DNA of 64,000 bases, from NCBI GenBank assembly GCA_949358305.1, contig OX442317.1, positions 5,026,186 through 5,090,185 of the forward strand, given 5' to 3'. Origin of the DNA: Strigamia acuminata (taxonomy: Eukaryota > Arthropoda > Chilopoda > Geophilomorpha > Linotaeniidae). The number at the start of each line of letters is the position of its first letter. The stretch's first letter is position 1. Under the pieces are notes generated by a model, which saw only the letters and a program-made list of their open reading frames with translations, did no database searches and had not been told where the DNA came from. Below are positions 33,144 through 46,491 of this stretch, piece after piece. The translations under genes were made by a program, and so were the position numbers.

Positions 33144-34503
33144 TTTCGTGCCCAATTTTCTCTGTAAATTAATACAGTTTACTTTCAAACTGATATGTGT
33201 TATTCTATTTACTTTCTCTCTATATTTATTTACTATCTCAATGGACTTTATAGTTGACGAACATATATCTCATTTATCTTACGGATAGCCTTAATTAATG
33301 ATTTTAAATCAAAAAGGTACGATAGTCGATAATAATACTTAAAAAAAAGGTAAAACGTGCGCACTTACACACATTTAAAAAAAAATTATTTTATAAAAAA
33401 AAATTAAAAATAATAAAAATAAAAATTGGCAAATATGATTATACCGAAAATTAGAATAGAAAAATTGTATATTTTGATATTCAAACATTCCAGGTATGTA
33501 AACATTGATATTATTCATCCGGATTTAATCCACAAGATGTAAACTTACCTGCCTTTCAGGGATTGTGTTCTGTCTGCTACTGGCACAAATCCAAAGCTCT
33601 TCTTCAATACAAACCCATCGCAGTGACGTCACGAAACCTCATTGCTATGAATTTGCTGATAAACTGCGCAGCGTTACGGATTAAAACGTGCAATTATTTA
33701 CCAATTGGATTTGAAATACTAATCGTTGATTTATATTGATGAATCTTTGATTAAAAATACATTTAATGTCGATTTAACGATTGCACGTGTTTGTTACTAG
33801 CGGGGAGTTTCCAAACGGAAACAATCACGTGATCGTCTTATTGTAACGAAATTATCAGTTTAATGACAGCATTGATGATTAAAACTGATTGCAAATTAAT
33901 AATTATGATTATTGGATGAAAAGATAAAGATTCTTCAAATTTTTTGGTGTTTCGTGGCGGATTTCACGAGTTAATGTTTTGTATGTTTGTTATTATAAAA
34001 AGGTATTTCGCCCGGGTATTGGAAATTTTCCATTCATGGTTTCTTTGTATTTTATTTTTATATTTTTATTTTTTAAATGATAAGCAACTTGAGTTCGTGT
34101 AGTTCGATAAAACATTTCTTTGTTTAAATAGTTATCGGATTTTTTAATGATTTTTTTTTTGTTGTTATTGTGTGAAGATCTTGAGAAAAAAAAATAATTG
34201 ATAAATTTCAGAATTTCAGAATTTTGACTAAAAAATTTTCCAAAATTTCTTGAAATTTTAAATTGAAAAATTAAACCGGTATAAAATATCTCTTTTTCTA
34301 AAAATAAAAATAAAATAAAATAAAATTATTAATATATTTAATAGATTTTCGTGTTCAAAAGCAGCGACATCTATTAACAGACTTCCATACCCACAAAAAT
34401 TATAACTTTAAAATTGAAAAAAAATAAAATATAAATTTAACCTCACCTAAAAAAAAATGGTTTTGTCTGTGCGCTCCCTAATTAGCATATTTCGCTGTAA
34501 TAA
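33144..34503. promoter_or_regulatory. Divergent promoter region
   Basis: Between the dioxygenase (minus) and the next plus-strand gene. Holds the dioxygenase UTR exon (donor on minus near 33548). No TATA box was assigned to the plus gene. AT-rich, otherwise unremarkable. Confidence 0.4.
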
Positions 34504-35380
34504 ATGTCCGACGTTTTCAACATGTTATGGCTTTCAACAGACAAAAAGTACGTTTTGAAATAATTCACTTAAGTAATTAATTAATTTTTTTATAATAAAT
34601 TAATAATTTAAGCGAAAAAACAGCAGAAATGAATCCGCACTTACATTACCATCTTCACCGATTATTACGAGTTCAAAGCCGAATAAAATGATCAAAATAA
34701 GATATTACAAAGGAGACGTCTTCCACAACTCCACATCGCCCGAAATCTCATCAATAAAGAAGAACTTTTCACCAACTTTCAATCGACCAAAATCCCCATT
34801 GATTAATCCAACTGCAAAACGTACGGAGTCGCGCAGTGAAGCAAATTCTCCATTATTCCTATTTTCCTCCTCACAGGCATGAAATCTCTCCCTATATACA
34901 AGTCAAAAACAAACGATGACATCGAATGTAATCCAGACGACGTTTATGACTTTCCTGGCCCTTCGTCGCCCATACGAAGAGTAATTTTAAATTTTAATTT
35001 TTAATTTTTACATAATAAATCCTAATTTAAATTTTTTTTTTTTAGGTTTATCAAAACCAGTTCCCGTTGTATACTCGTCCAGCACAAGTAGTTTTCCACA
35101 GAAAAACTCCACTTAAATTCTCCAAAACAGAAGTCGAAATACTGAGCGATAGGAAGCGTAAAATTGAGAATATCGACGCAACTTTTTGGGAAAATCGAGA
35201 AAAATTCCATCGGTCAAGAACGTTGGAACAAGTTCGAAAAAAATACAATCAAATTAAGGTACAAGTTCAATCAAAAACTTTTCTTATTAAAATAATTTTT
35301 TTTTTCATTTTATTTCTTTTTATAATAAACAGAAAGCTGACAGTAAAGCTGCAGTGAACAAAGTATTAAAGAAGTACTGA
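34504..35380 (+). CDS. Basic protein of unknown function
   Basis: Proposed five exons: 34504-34547, 34624-34820, 34877-34980, 35046-35258, 35333-35380; 201 residues, very rich in Lys, Arg, Ser and Pro. Phases agree at every junction, and an intron of 56 nt must be removed at 34821-34876 to continue past an in-frame TGA. There is no signal peptide, membrane segment or known motif; SP-rich segments (SPEISSIKKNF, PKSPLINP, PSSPIRRVY) look like proline-directed phosphorylation sites, and the C-terminal third is a charged helix (LEQVRKKYNQIKK). This suggests a nuclear or cytoskeletal protein, but no family was recognised. The first exon is the least sure part: an in-frame ATG at 34688 is an alternative start, and other frames in exon 1 end in early stops. 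Confidence 0.65.
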
Positions 35381-35878
35381 TACTTTAATCATGAAAAAAC
35401 AAATAATAATAATAATTTAATACAAATTTATTTTGCCACTTGCAAATGCGTACAAAATTCAAAATAATATAATTGTATATTTTATCTTAAAAAAAAAAAA
35501 TTAAAAAAAATTGCACCGATTTATTCCGAGGTAAAGTCCGTTACAACGGCATTGGAAAACTATGATATTTACATTTACCATTTTTTTAAATTAAAAAAAC
35601 GGAAATGCATACCGTATTTATTCGAAAAGCCGCGGCTGAGGCAGTAAAAATAGTGTATCATCGCAAAAATACGCTATTTTTTGTATTTAACGTAACAAAC
35701 GTTGAACCCACGGAAAAAATATTGTATTTTCGTGAAAAATAAATTGTAATTGCGACCGACAGCGGACGTTTTGAATAAGAGCCGCGGCTCTTATTCGAAT
35801 AAATAAAATATATATATATTTCAACATTTTTCATAATATTGATTAAATCTTTTAATTCACAACACTTAAGCGTACATA
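35381..35878. other. Convergent spacer containing a palindromic repeat
   Basis: 3' UTRs of the basic-protein gene and of DENND2, plus the CCGCGG element at 35618-35808. Confidence 0.4.
35618..35808. repeat. CCGCGG palindrome element, independent copy
   Basis: Left end TTTATTCGAAAAGCCGCGGC and right end AGAGCCGCGGCTCTTATTCG are inverted relative to each other, enclosing AT-rich sequence with ATTTTTTGTATTT-like blocks. Related to 10326-10411 and 13118-13203. Possibly a non-autonomous DNA element. Confidence 0.6.
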
Positions 35879-38800
35879 TTACGTGTTTGTCTTGCTTTTA
35901 TCGAGCGTTTTAAACCCGATAAGCCGCTCTCCTAACGTCTTCACCTTCTTCCCCAAATCTTTAAAATTCTTTCCTAATGTTTGCGGCGCGTTGATTTCCT
36001 CCCGGAATTCTTGAATTCGTTTATCAAAAGAAGCTATCGGCACAAAACACGCATCAATTCCATTTAACCATCTAAAATTCAAACGTCTTACCATACACCA
36101 CTGGATTATCCTCCGTCACCGTGTCGATAAACGCATTGAACATCTGAGTTTCGGTGAACCACTGCAGAAACGTCGTAATGCTGTGCGACTCCACTGCAGT
36201 AAGAAACGAATCTCGCTGTTAAAAATTAAATTAAAATTAGAAATCAAACAAAATGGCGTCTTAACACGATTTCTCACCTCGAAAACCTTTTTTCCATCCT
36301 GTTGCACGACAACAAAATTGTCGTAATGTCCGACAGTTTCGACAAACGAGCGAATAAACGCTTCCGTGGCCAACACGCTCGATTCGTGACCACTTTTCGC
36401 CACTTTTAGCGCGAGCGTTAATCCCTTTTGAATTTTCTTTGGAATGACTTTATTCTCGTCGCCCGTTTCGTGGTGTAGTCTATTGCGGTCGAGATCCACC
36501 ATTAATACAGGATTTCCGGGGTCCAGAGGCACTTCCCTCAGTTTGTCTTCGAAGTGAGACAAAACACCGACGAGGAACGGCGTCGGTGAGCCGATGACGT
36601 CGATTGCCACCGACGGTAGAACCGGAATAAAAGTATGTTGCCACACGAAGGGGTACAAAAGGGCGACGAATGAGTGCACGCAACGGGATAGGTGAGTTAA
36701 ACTACACGAATACAGGACAATTCGGCGCTCCAGAAGCAAAGATGCAAATATTTTCACTAAATTGTTGATGTCTAAGGTTTTCAATAAGTGTTCGACGCCA
36801 ATCTAAAATATAAAAAATAATAATTAAATTGGTTTCAAGTACTTTTTTTTAAAAAATATAATTATTTCTTTCAATTACGTCATCGGATATTATATCACTA
36901 GGTCGTTGAATATCTTCTTTAGAATTCTGAAATAAAATAAAACAAAATAATTAGTTTTTTTTTTTTATATTATTTTTATATATAATTTTATGAGAAAATA
37001 CCGTTTGACTAATTGACATGCGTATGGAATGTCCGGGTCGTGGCATTCTGCAATGATGTAGCGTGTCGAGAAAACTCTTGATTTCAGCATCCGGCGAGCC
37101 GTGTCTGCACTCAAGTTCGTATAAAATCTGATATACGTAAAATTATATTCAAAATAATGCTCTAATTTTTCATACATTCAACATAAATACCCGAGAATAG
37201 AATTTAAATGATAAAACAGGGCTAAGAATGCAATAAACTACCGGTAACGACACAGGTGCATCTTCAGGCTGTCAAACAAAATCAAAAAATTCATTTATTT
37301 GGAGTGCAAAACCAATAAATAAATAAATAAATAAATAAATAAATATTTTATCAATAAAAATATTTTTTTTTAAAATTTTTTACTTTTATTCTTCGACAAT
37401 ATCCATAAGTCCTATCGCCTTTATGATTGGTCAAAACAAACGTATAACATTCACTACAATCAAAAAATAATAATTAATTAAACCAAAAATCCCTTTCAAT
37501 CCGTATCTAATCTCTACCCGGTCGACGACGGTTTCCAGAATTCCGAATCAGGAAAGCAGAAATGGAGTGCAGGACACGCGACCGGATCAGAACCCGAATA
37601 CTTAACAGACAAAAAAAATATAAAAAAATTAAAAAATCATCCAAATTTTAATTCCAAAACGCCAAACCAACATACTTCCAACGGATAACTAAGTTTCACG
37701 TACGGATCGTACAGCCCACCCGTTTCGCTGTCCCGCAAATTGATTATAAGAACGCAATCGAACACTCGCGGAACAGCCGGGTCCGAAACATGATGCCGAT
37801 CGAGTTTAACCGACGAAGCCTATTTAAAACCAAAATCACGTAAACCAAACACAAAAATTTAAAAAAAACCTTCCAAATACATACCCGACTCACTGTGCGC
37901 ATGTAAATAATTCGTTTTTCGAGTTCGTTTCGACTTAATTCGTTGTCACTATCTCCGGAATCGTCTTCGCTCGAGGATCTTTGCGCAGCACCGGTTTCAT
38001 CCGAGTGCTGACGCCTTCGAACACTTGAAAATGACCGACTCACGATTTCTCGCGCCTTAAAATAAACAATAAATCAAATTAAATCGATTAAATCAAACTA
38101 AATCAAATTAATTTTAATATTTAAAAAAAAATAATTTTTTTTTGCACACTCACAACTTCAGGTAAACTATTCCTCTTATTTTCACTTTCCCCCTCGTTAT
38201 TATCCATAAAATGGAGTTTAAAAATACTCCTGACAAAGTTTTCGAGGGCAGAGTCACCCGCATCCAGATCAAGTGGCGGCAAAACTTGCGCATTCTGCAT
38301 CTGTGCACTTGTTTAGATTAGGCAGCCCCAGCCGTAAATAGCAACAGCATCTGCCGAATGTCCACTTTTAATTGAGCCGTGTGCAACTGGCTACTGAGCT
38401 ACCTCAGTTCTCTTTTTACAAAAACCAACTTCCTTCCTGTTCCATTTCCTTGAATTTGTATGCAATCTGCTGAAAATCAAAGCAGTTTCCTTTATTTTTA
38501 CTCTTTCCTTAGTTACGTAAACGCACAGTGACCAAAACACGGATGATTCAAGGTCAATGAAACAGATTCCTGAATATTTCTACTATTTTTACAAGAAAGT
38601 AAAACGTGGGAAATCATGGCTAAATACGAGAATTTCAACATTTTTATATTCATGCACAGCGAGTCCCTTATGTATGAAAATTCAAGTTACGAACTTTCAA
38701 AGATATAAACTTTGCGCATCTGCCAGTTTTACTTTTCAATGTGAGATTAATGTTTGAAATCTATTCATGTCGGTTCGTTTCCCCAACGCACGTTTTCTCA

Positions 38801-40589
38801 AAACGATGTTTTCGAGGGTTTATCTGTTTATCACATGAAAGAACGATGCTTTTTCGGTCATATCTTTTTTGTTTTTTGAAATTTTTAAAAATTATTTACT
38901 TTTTCTGAAAGACCATGAGCTATTTGTGTTAAAATTTAAAATATTTTCTTTCTGAGAAATCATTATAAATCTTTTTTTTGCCAATTAACGATACTACTAC
39001 AAACATGTGAACAATTTTTTGAGTCACTGTATCTCAATGCATCTCTCAACCAATCACAGCGCGTCAATCGTGTCGGACATGTCGTACCGTTTTAGGCGGA
39101 GTTTTCGGCTTCTTTACTAAATTTTTTTTAAACGGTCTAGGCCAGTTGGTGATGGATTTTGTGCGTGATTCAAACGACCTTCGTAGATTTAAAACAGGAG
39201 TACTCTAAAAAAAAAACAAGAAAAAAAAAACAATACAAATGAAAAATATGTCACAAGTTGACACAGGTAAAACAACAAAGATATCTCTATGTATCTCATA
39301 TCTAGTCTAATTAGCATTGAAACAAACGATTGTTCTTTTGTTCAAATGTTTACTCGTATCAAACCTGGTAGTAAAATCCAAAAACAAAAACAAATTTTGA
39401 AAATAAAAATTACCGAATAATGCAATCCTTCGTCGTCTTTTGTGTCCCCTTGCTCGCAATTAATTCTATCGTAGATGATATTATTCATGACTAAAGTTTC
39501 GTCCGAATTGTACGACTTCAAACTCGCAGGTTCGGCACACGGTTCGTCATAAACATGCTCGTCGCTCAAACACCTCACCAACTTATCGTTACTTTCTTTG
39601 ATATTTTCCACGAAAAAATGAGATCTACGTTTGGGCACTGGTGGGAACACCTGTTTCCTCCCTTTACCATCCTTGTAAATGTCAGTTACAGCGTACGGTT
39701 CCAACCTCTGCTTCGAATTGTTGCCATTTTTTAAATCTCCGCCCGCGCGCTTCGCCGTTTCGTCACTAGGGTTTTCCTTATTGCGCTTGATGTTTTCAAC
39801 CGATTCGTAAATGTGTTCTTGTATTTTCACTTTGCTCGCTTTTGCCGCAACGTACGTGTCGTGGGCGAAGGTTCTCGGTGGTTTCGCGGGCGGGGCACCG
39901 GGCGGCAATGGATTTTTGGACATTTCTTCCAGCGCTTCGACCATGGTGGAAACGCTCAACGCGTGGCTCTTTCGGGTCGAAGCAACTGGTTTTTGAGCTG
40001 TTTGGAATGTTGTTTTTGTTGAAAACTCGTTGACATTTGATGATTTGTAACAATTCTCGATTAAAGTTGAATGTTGTGATCCGTTTGTTGACGTCACGGG
40101 CGTTTCATTCATATTTTTCGACTTTCTCGTCATTTTTTCATCAATTTCGGCCGTTTTTTCGACGGTTTTTTCATGTTTCGTTCCGTTTTCGTCCATTTCC
40201 ACCGTTTTATCGGCTCTGGTTTGCCCCAAAACGGGTGAAAACGGCGTTTTGCGCGTTGTGACCGGCAGGTTTCGCCGCAGTTTGCATTGTTTGGTTACCA
40301 CATTTTTATCTGTGATAATTTCTGCCTGATAAGATAAAGCGCTCGTAATAGTTCTTTTGGGAATCGCACGTGTGTTCGTGTCGTGGAGCGTCGTGTCGCT
40401 GATTTGTTTTTGGAATTTTTGTTTTCGCTCGTGGAACGTGAGTTTTTCGTCAACTGGCGGTAATTTTCTGACACTTTGGGGCGGATTTTGTCCATTTTCG
40501 ATGTATTCTTTCGGCCGATTTTCGAATTTGCCCAGCAACGCCTTCACTTTGCTTGTTGATCCCATTGAGTTATGGATTTGAATTAACAT
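35879..40589 (-). CDS. DENND2-type DENN-domain Rab exchange factor
   Basis: Twelve coding exons (5' to 3'): 40589-39414, 38294-38154, 38055-37885, 37819-37676, 37600-37518, 37453-37384, 37268-37191, 37127-37002, 36926-36879, 36802-36278, 36215-36092, 36033-35879; 946 residues, phases close. The first 390 residues (one exon) are disordered, with APPAKPPRTFAHDTY and a PPVPKRRSHFF motif. Then uDENN (VFDCVLIINLRD, FVLTNHKGDRTYGYCRRIK), cDENN (LLLERRIVLYSCSLTHLS through HTFIPVLPSVAIDVIGSP) and dDENN (ESHSITTFLQWFTETQMF). The family activates Rab9/Rab13-type GTPases by nucleotide exchange on endosomal membranes (family knowledge). A second possible start, MDNNEGESENK at about 38200 after a 1.1-kb intron, could give a short isoform. 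A UTR exon lies upstream (donor near 40684). Start could also be the MGST Met eight codons downstream. Confidence 0.9.
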
Positions 40590-41270
40590 TGGAAGTACTG
40601 TAGTGCCAGGAAATAAATAAAAATTAATGTCATTAGATTATTGTAAGTGTCTAACAATGAGTTGATTGCTTGTCTGAATCTTACCTTTCCGTTATGGCCT
40701 AAGATCGGACGGATGTGAGTCGTGAGATTATCACAATTGGTAATTACATGATGGAGATGATATTTTGTGCAGCTGGTCTGGCTGGCCTCTAGTAGACCAA
40801 GGCCATCTTGGAATTAAGTTTGTCAAAAGTTTTGTAGCGATGTAATAATTATTATTATATAAGTGGATAAAAGTTAAAATTCAAATATTTTCATTGACGA
40901 AAGATAATTAATTGATGAAAATGGATTTTAGCAAATCTTGAGTTTAGATTAGTTACTGGCTTTTGAATCTAGTTGACTTTGATCTTATAACGGCGCATGC
41001 GTATTCGCATAGTTTTATTTTATTTTATTTTTTAAGTTTTTGTTTTGTAATTATGGATTGTGGGTTGGTAGAATAAGAATATTTAAAAAATATTTTTATG
41101 CTTTTTCAAATAAAATATTGTTTATATTAGAATTTATTTCAGTATTTACCGGTATATAAAATATAATTTGGAGCTTTTCCAATCCATCGTGAGTTGCGCT
41201 TTGATCGTTTCTTCTTCTTTACTTCCGTTCCGAAAAGTTGCATCCGGTTTTGTTCATACGAAGGCACGAA
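40590..41270. promoter_or_regulatory. Divergent promoter, DENND2 / RpL27A
   Basis: The DENND2 UTR exon (minus) lies near 40685-40740. GCGCATGCGT at 40993-41002 is a near-perfect NRF1-type palindrome. The pyrimidine-rich CTTCTTCTTTACTTCCG at about 41208-41224 is a likely TOP-like start region for the ribosomal gene. Confidence 0.5.
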
Positions 41271-42104
41271 ATGGTAAGTTCAGTCAAGAAATAAAATCTA
41301 TTTTAATCGTAATTAAACTACTTCATCCGATTCGAATTTACACGAAATTAGACAAAACAGTTACTTAATTATCCGATGAAGCAACTTAAACGCTTAAAAT
41401 CCACAAAAATATAAAATCTTCACCGAACACCGATCGCTTGTTACACTTAAAACTAATTTTCCATTTCCATTCTTTCAGTCAACCCACAAAAAAAAGACCA
41501 GGAAATTAAGAGGACACGTGTCCCATGGCCATGGCCGTATCGGTGAGTTCTTATCTGATCCAAACTTCAACCAAATTCTTATAAAAACATTCAATTCCAG
41601 GCAAACACCGTAAGCACCCCGGAGGACGTGGTAATGCTGGTGGCATGCATCATCACAGGATTAATTTCGACAAATAGTAATAATCCAAATACAAATAAAT
41701 AATACCTCGATGTGTGTACTAAAAATACAATTTTTTCCAGCCATCCCGGATACTTCGGAAAAGTTGGTATGCGAAACTTCCACTTGAAGAAAAACCAGAA
41801 ATGGTGTCCAACATTAAATTTGGATCGATTATGGAGTTTGGTCACCGAACAGACACGATTGAAATACAAAAACCATCCTCAAAAGAAGGCACCGGTCATC
41901 GATTGTGTGCGCGCGGTCCGTTGTTCAACATTTTCCACCAAATTTCCCATTTTCTAACCGTATTTATTTATTTAGGGCTACTATAAAGTTTTAGGCAAAG
42001 GTGTTTTGCCCAAGCAACCAGTCATCGTCAAGGCTAAATTATTCAGCCGATCAGCCGAAGAGAAGATCAAGAAAGTCGGCGGTTGCTGTGTTCTTGTAGC
42101 ATAA
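41271..42104 (+). CDS. RpL27A: 60S ribosomal protein L27a (uL15)
   Basis: Five exons: 41271-41273 (only the ATG), 41479-41542, 41601-41676, 41741-41915, 41976-42104; 148 residues, the same as human. Reads [20 protein letters not shown], then [31 protein letters not shown], and ends VGGCCVLVA. It is a component of the large ribosomal subunit near the peptidyl-transferase/exit region. Splitting the gene directly after the ATG is common in animal ribosomal-protein genes. The donor of intron 4 is GTCCGT, weak but required to keep the conserved [11 protein letters not shown] junction. No snoRNA was recognised in the introns. Confidence 0.98.
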
Positions 42105-42424
42105 ACGAAATAAACTGATTAAAACGATTGAAACTAAGTTTTGTTGCTTTTTTTTTTAATGAAAATTCCAATTCAAAATTTACAGAAACGAAAAGAGAAC
42201 AAAAAATAAGAATAAAATACCAAAACACGTTTAATTTTCAAACACAAAAAAAAAAAAATCTCAAGAGTTGCGTTTTACAAGTATAAATAATTCTATCACT
42301 GGAAAATAAAACCTGTTTTCTAATAATAATAATTAAAAAAAAAAAAAAAAACAAAGAAAAGAAAAAGAAAGAATGTAGGGTTGATGAGAAAAAAGATTTT
42401 GCCAAAGAGTCTTCCATGGATTTA

Positions 42425-43319
<895 letters not shown>

Positions 43320-45490
43320 CTGTAAAACGTAAATTCAAAGTCTCAGATTATAATGACCTATTTATTTCATTGCCACAAAAGTTCATCGCAACACTCAAAT
43401 TTCAAAGCAGCAAATCCAATTTAAATGCCCAATTAGTTGCTCGAGTTGTTCAACTTAAACGACACGCATCGAGTTGTATTGTATTCCAGTCGATTTTACA
43501 GAAATAAACCAGAAAACAAAATACGTCTTTTCGATCGATTTTCATCCGCCATTTGCACAGCGAAAATGATGGCTTGAGCGACGATTCCAACTAAACTACG
43601 TTTAATTGCGGTTTATCCACACCACCGTTGCAGCAAAATCAATAAACGAAATAGGTTTATTAAAGAGTCGGTATTAATGCTTACCCTTACACTTAAGGCG
43701 TACGATGTTATAAGAAGAAAAACACTGACCGAACGACGGAAAAGCGATGGATACGAGGTTATTTAATAGGCAGTAAGGACATCTGGCGGCCAAATATGGA
43801 GCCAAAGTTGGGTTTGATATGGATGAACACAAGAACAGGCTCCCATGAATAAATCTTTCCTTGAAAAATAAAATATTTCTGATAAAATGTTGACGTTATT
43901 GATATAAATCAGGCCTGTCCAAGTTCAGCACGTCCTGCATGACATTACATTATTACAGCAACAACTTGCAATACAACAGTGTATTTATATTGGGTTTATA
44001 CTTGATATGTTGCATTGAAAGTGATCAATAACTTTGCTAAGGGTAATAGATTTTCATTATGAGTTGCACTTGCCATATGCTATGTTATATCAGAAAGAAT
44101 CCCATCTGTCATTTGGTCATTTGGTCAATGTGGACACTATGGATCTCAATATATATTTTTTTTTTTTTATTTTGAATAAAAATGTTGGCAGTCCAATTTC
44201 CAATAATATTTTTTGATTGCTGTAGTTCAGTTTGAGGATTAGTTTTTCATCCATATTTTTCGTCGGTCTTGTTTTGAACAAATAGTTGCAAAAGTAAATT
44301 TACTTTAACTCCATAATTGCTGTAAAATTAAAAAAAACCAAAATTGCTCAAGCTCCAGTAACTCTAATGCAAAGAGAAATACATTATCGAGTTAAGCCTA
44401 TGTCTACTAAAGCTCACACTGCAGCTTTTTCTCCTAAAAATAGCAAAACACGCAGAAAAATTCACTGAAATTACGAATTCTGAATGGAATAAACAAAAAA
44501 TTCACAACTGTTTCGTGAAATAAATAATCAATAAAATGCTTCGTTATTTTCTCTTCTTTTTTCATTGATTGGCTCAATGTTTTTTTATTCTGTAAAGAAA
44601 TAAAAAGATCTGTTTTTTTGTGGATTGCAAACAACAATTTGGATCCAGTTTAGCTTTTCTGCCTTGAATATCAAGTGAAATGCCTTTTGAGGACATTTTG
44701 TAAGCTACAGACATCTATTTGGGATAATATCGGTATTGAGTTTGATTTACAGCCCCATATTGCCTCAAATGTTGACTCACTGTCCAACATTACGCGAATC
44801 AATCCAGGTCCCGTGTATCTCTGAGTAAACGATAGGCACATGTAGAATAAATGAACATTTTATTATATTTGGATAGAACATAGAAAGAAGTTTGATCAAA
44901 CAGCACATCACTCAACTGTTTGGGTGTAATTGTGCAAAAAATATGAAATAAAAACATAAATAAATTTAATTAAAGATACAAAAAATAATTATTTAATTTT
45001 TCAATAAATTTCAATAAGTTTTCATGGTTTTGACCAGGGTCTGCCATAATTCTTTTTTTATGGCTATTCTCAAGTGGAATTACACACTGACTTAACTTTG
45101 ATTAAACTATTGCACATTTTAATAGTCAACCATAAATTTTTTTTTATTTTAAAAAATAAAAATAAAATAATAATAAAAAAAGGATAGACAGCCAGATGGA
45201 AAATTAATTAAATTAAAAGATAATTTAAAATTTTATTATTTTTTTTTACATAACAATCTACAGGTTTTAAAGATATTTTGAAATCTTTCAACTGAATTAC
45301 AATTTAGGAACAAATGCCAAACAGTTAACACTCTCCAAAACACTAGAGATAAAAAAAAAATTAAAAATAAATAAAAGTTATCAAAGAGCACTTTGTAAAT
45401 TTCCATGATGCAAAAAAATAGCTTGAGTGTGCAGAAAAGAAAGCACAAAAAGGTGAAAACAAGGGATTTTGATCCAATTTCCATAAAAAG

Positions 45491-45543
<53 letters not shown>

Positions 45544-46480
45544 ATATATATATCTTTACGTGTATAAATATATAGATGAAGATGTATTTATTTCATCATT
45601 AGTCCTAATTAGGACTAATGCAACCGAGCAACCAAAAGAAACCTTGTTTGTTTACTTCTTCTTTTGAAACGTCTACCTTGATAGGAGTATCTAAAATAAA
45701 CTATTTTGCTTTTATTACTTGCGAAACAAACCAGCCAGTGTTTTCCAACCAAAGAAATAATCAAAATTTTATTATTTTATAAACAAAAACCAAAAAATTA
45801 CTATAATTTTTCAATATTTCATACTAAAGGCCATTAACCTCATGGGCTTTGTGCCTGCTCCTGGTGACGAAATTACCAAACAAAACTTTTCCCTCGCAGT
45901 TGTTCCAGACTTGTTACTTCCTTTTTCCTCATAAAATGTCTCGATCATCGGATAATAGTGATAGTAAAATCAACCAACTCTCAATACTACTCTTTCTGCT
46001 ATCATCCTCGTAAGAAAGGGCACTTAATTGCGACTGGATTATATTATGGAATCACTTTGCTTCGAAGGCCATGCACCCCAACCGTGATGATTTTACGCCT
46101 AAGATAAAAGCAGTTAAAAACATTAAATTCCTCTTTCCGAATAGCTTTGGCTCTAACAGTATGTATACAATAGAAATCAAAATTTCTACCATTCATGAAT
46201 TCTTATTTATTAAGTTTTAATATCTTCTAGGATCATCATTTGGAAAAACTTTGTCGATTTTTCTTTGACTGTAACACGAGGTATCGTGCGGGATTTATCC
46301 AATGAAATGTAATATATATATTTGGAAAAAAAAAGCAACAGTTGTTGTGATATTAATTTATTTAGCTAGATTGTGGTTTCAAATTTGGCGCTCGTGTTTG
46401 CGCATTGATTTAACGAAAATTCGACCCCACCAACCAAATGTAGACATTTATCGGCGAGGGATAGCGATGCGTAGGAGGAG
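43320..46480. other. Intergenic region, 3.2 kb
   Basis: Skp1 upstream sequence, then AT-rich spacer. A dinucleotide TA microsatellite lies at 45492-45538 and a palindrome (AGTCCTAATTAGGACT) at about 45600-45616. No gene, RNA or element could be supported. Confidence 0.45.
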
Positions 46481-46485
46481 GCGCG

Positions 46486-46491
46486 TATAAA
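46486..46491 (+). promoter_or_regulatory. TATA box and non-coding first exon of an unassigned gene
   Basis: TATAAA in GCGCGTATAAAGTGCCG, unusually GC-rich for this window. A start near 46516 and a donor at 46601/46602 (GTCGAAA/GTAAGC) would define a leader exon of about 86 nt. Its partner is probably the coding exon at 48181, which follows an acceptor TTTTCAAAG directly. Confidence 0.5.

Noticed and set aside
39796-40581. Several frames on both strands across the DENND2 first exon
   Set aside because: Shadows of the long coding exon, which alone joins in phase to the DENN module.
41274-41478. Possible intronic snoRNA in RpL27A intron 1 (CGATGAAG)
   Set aside because: No paired C and D boxes with terminal stem could be found.
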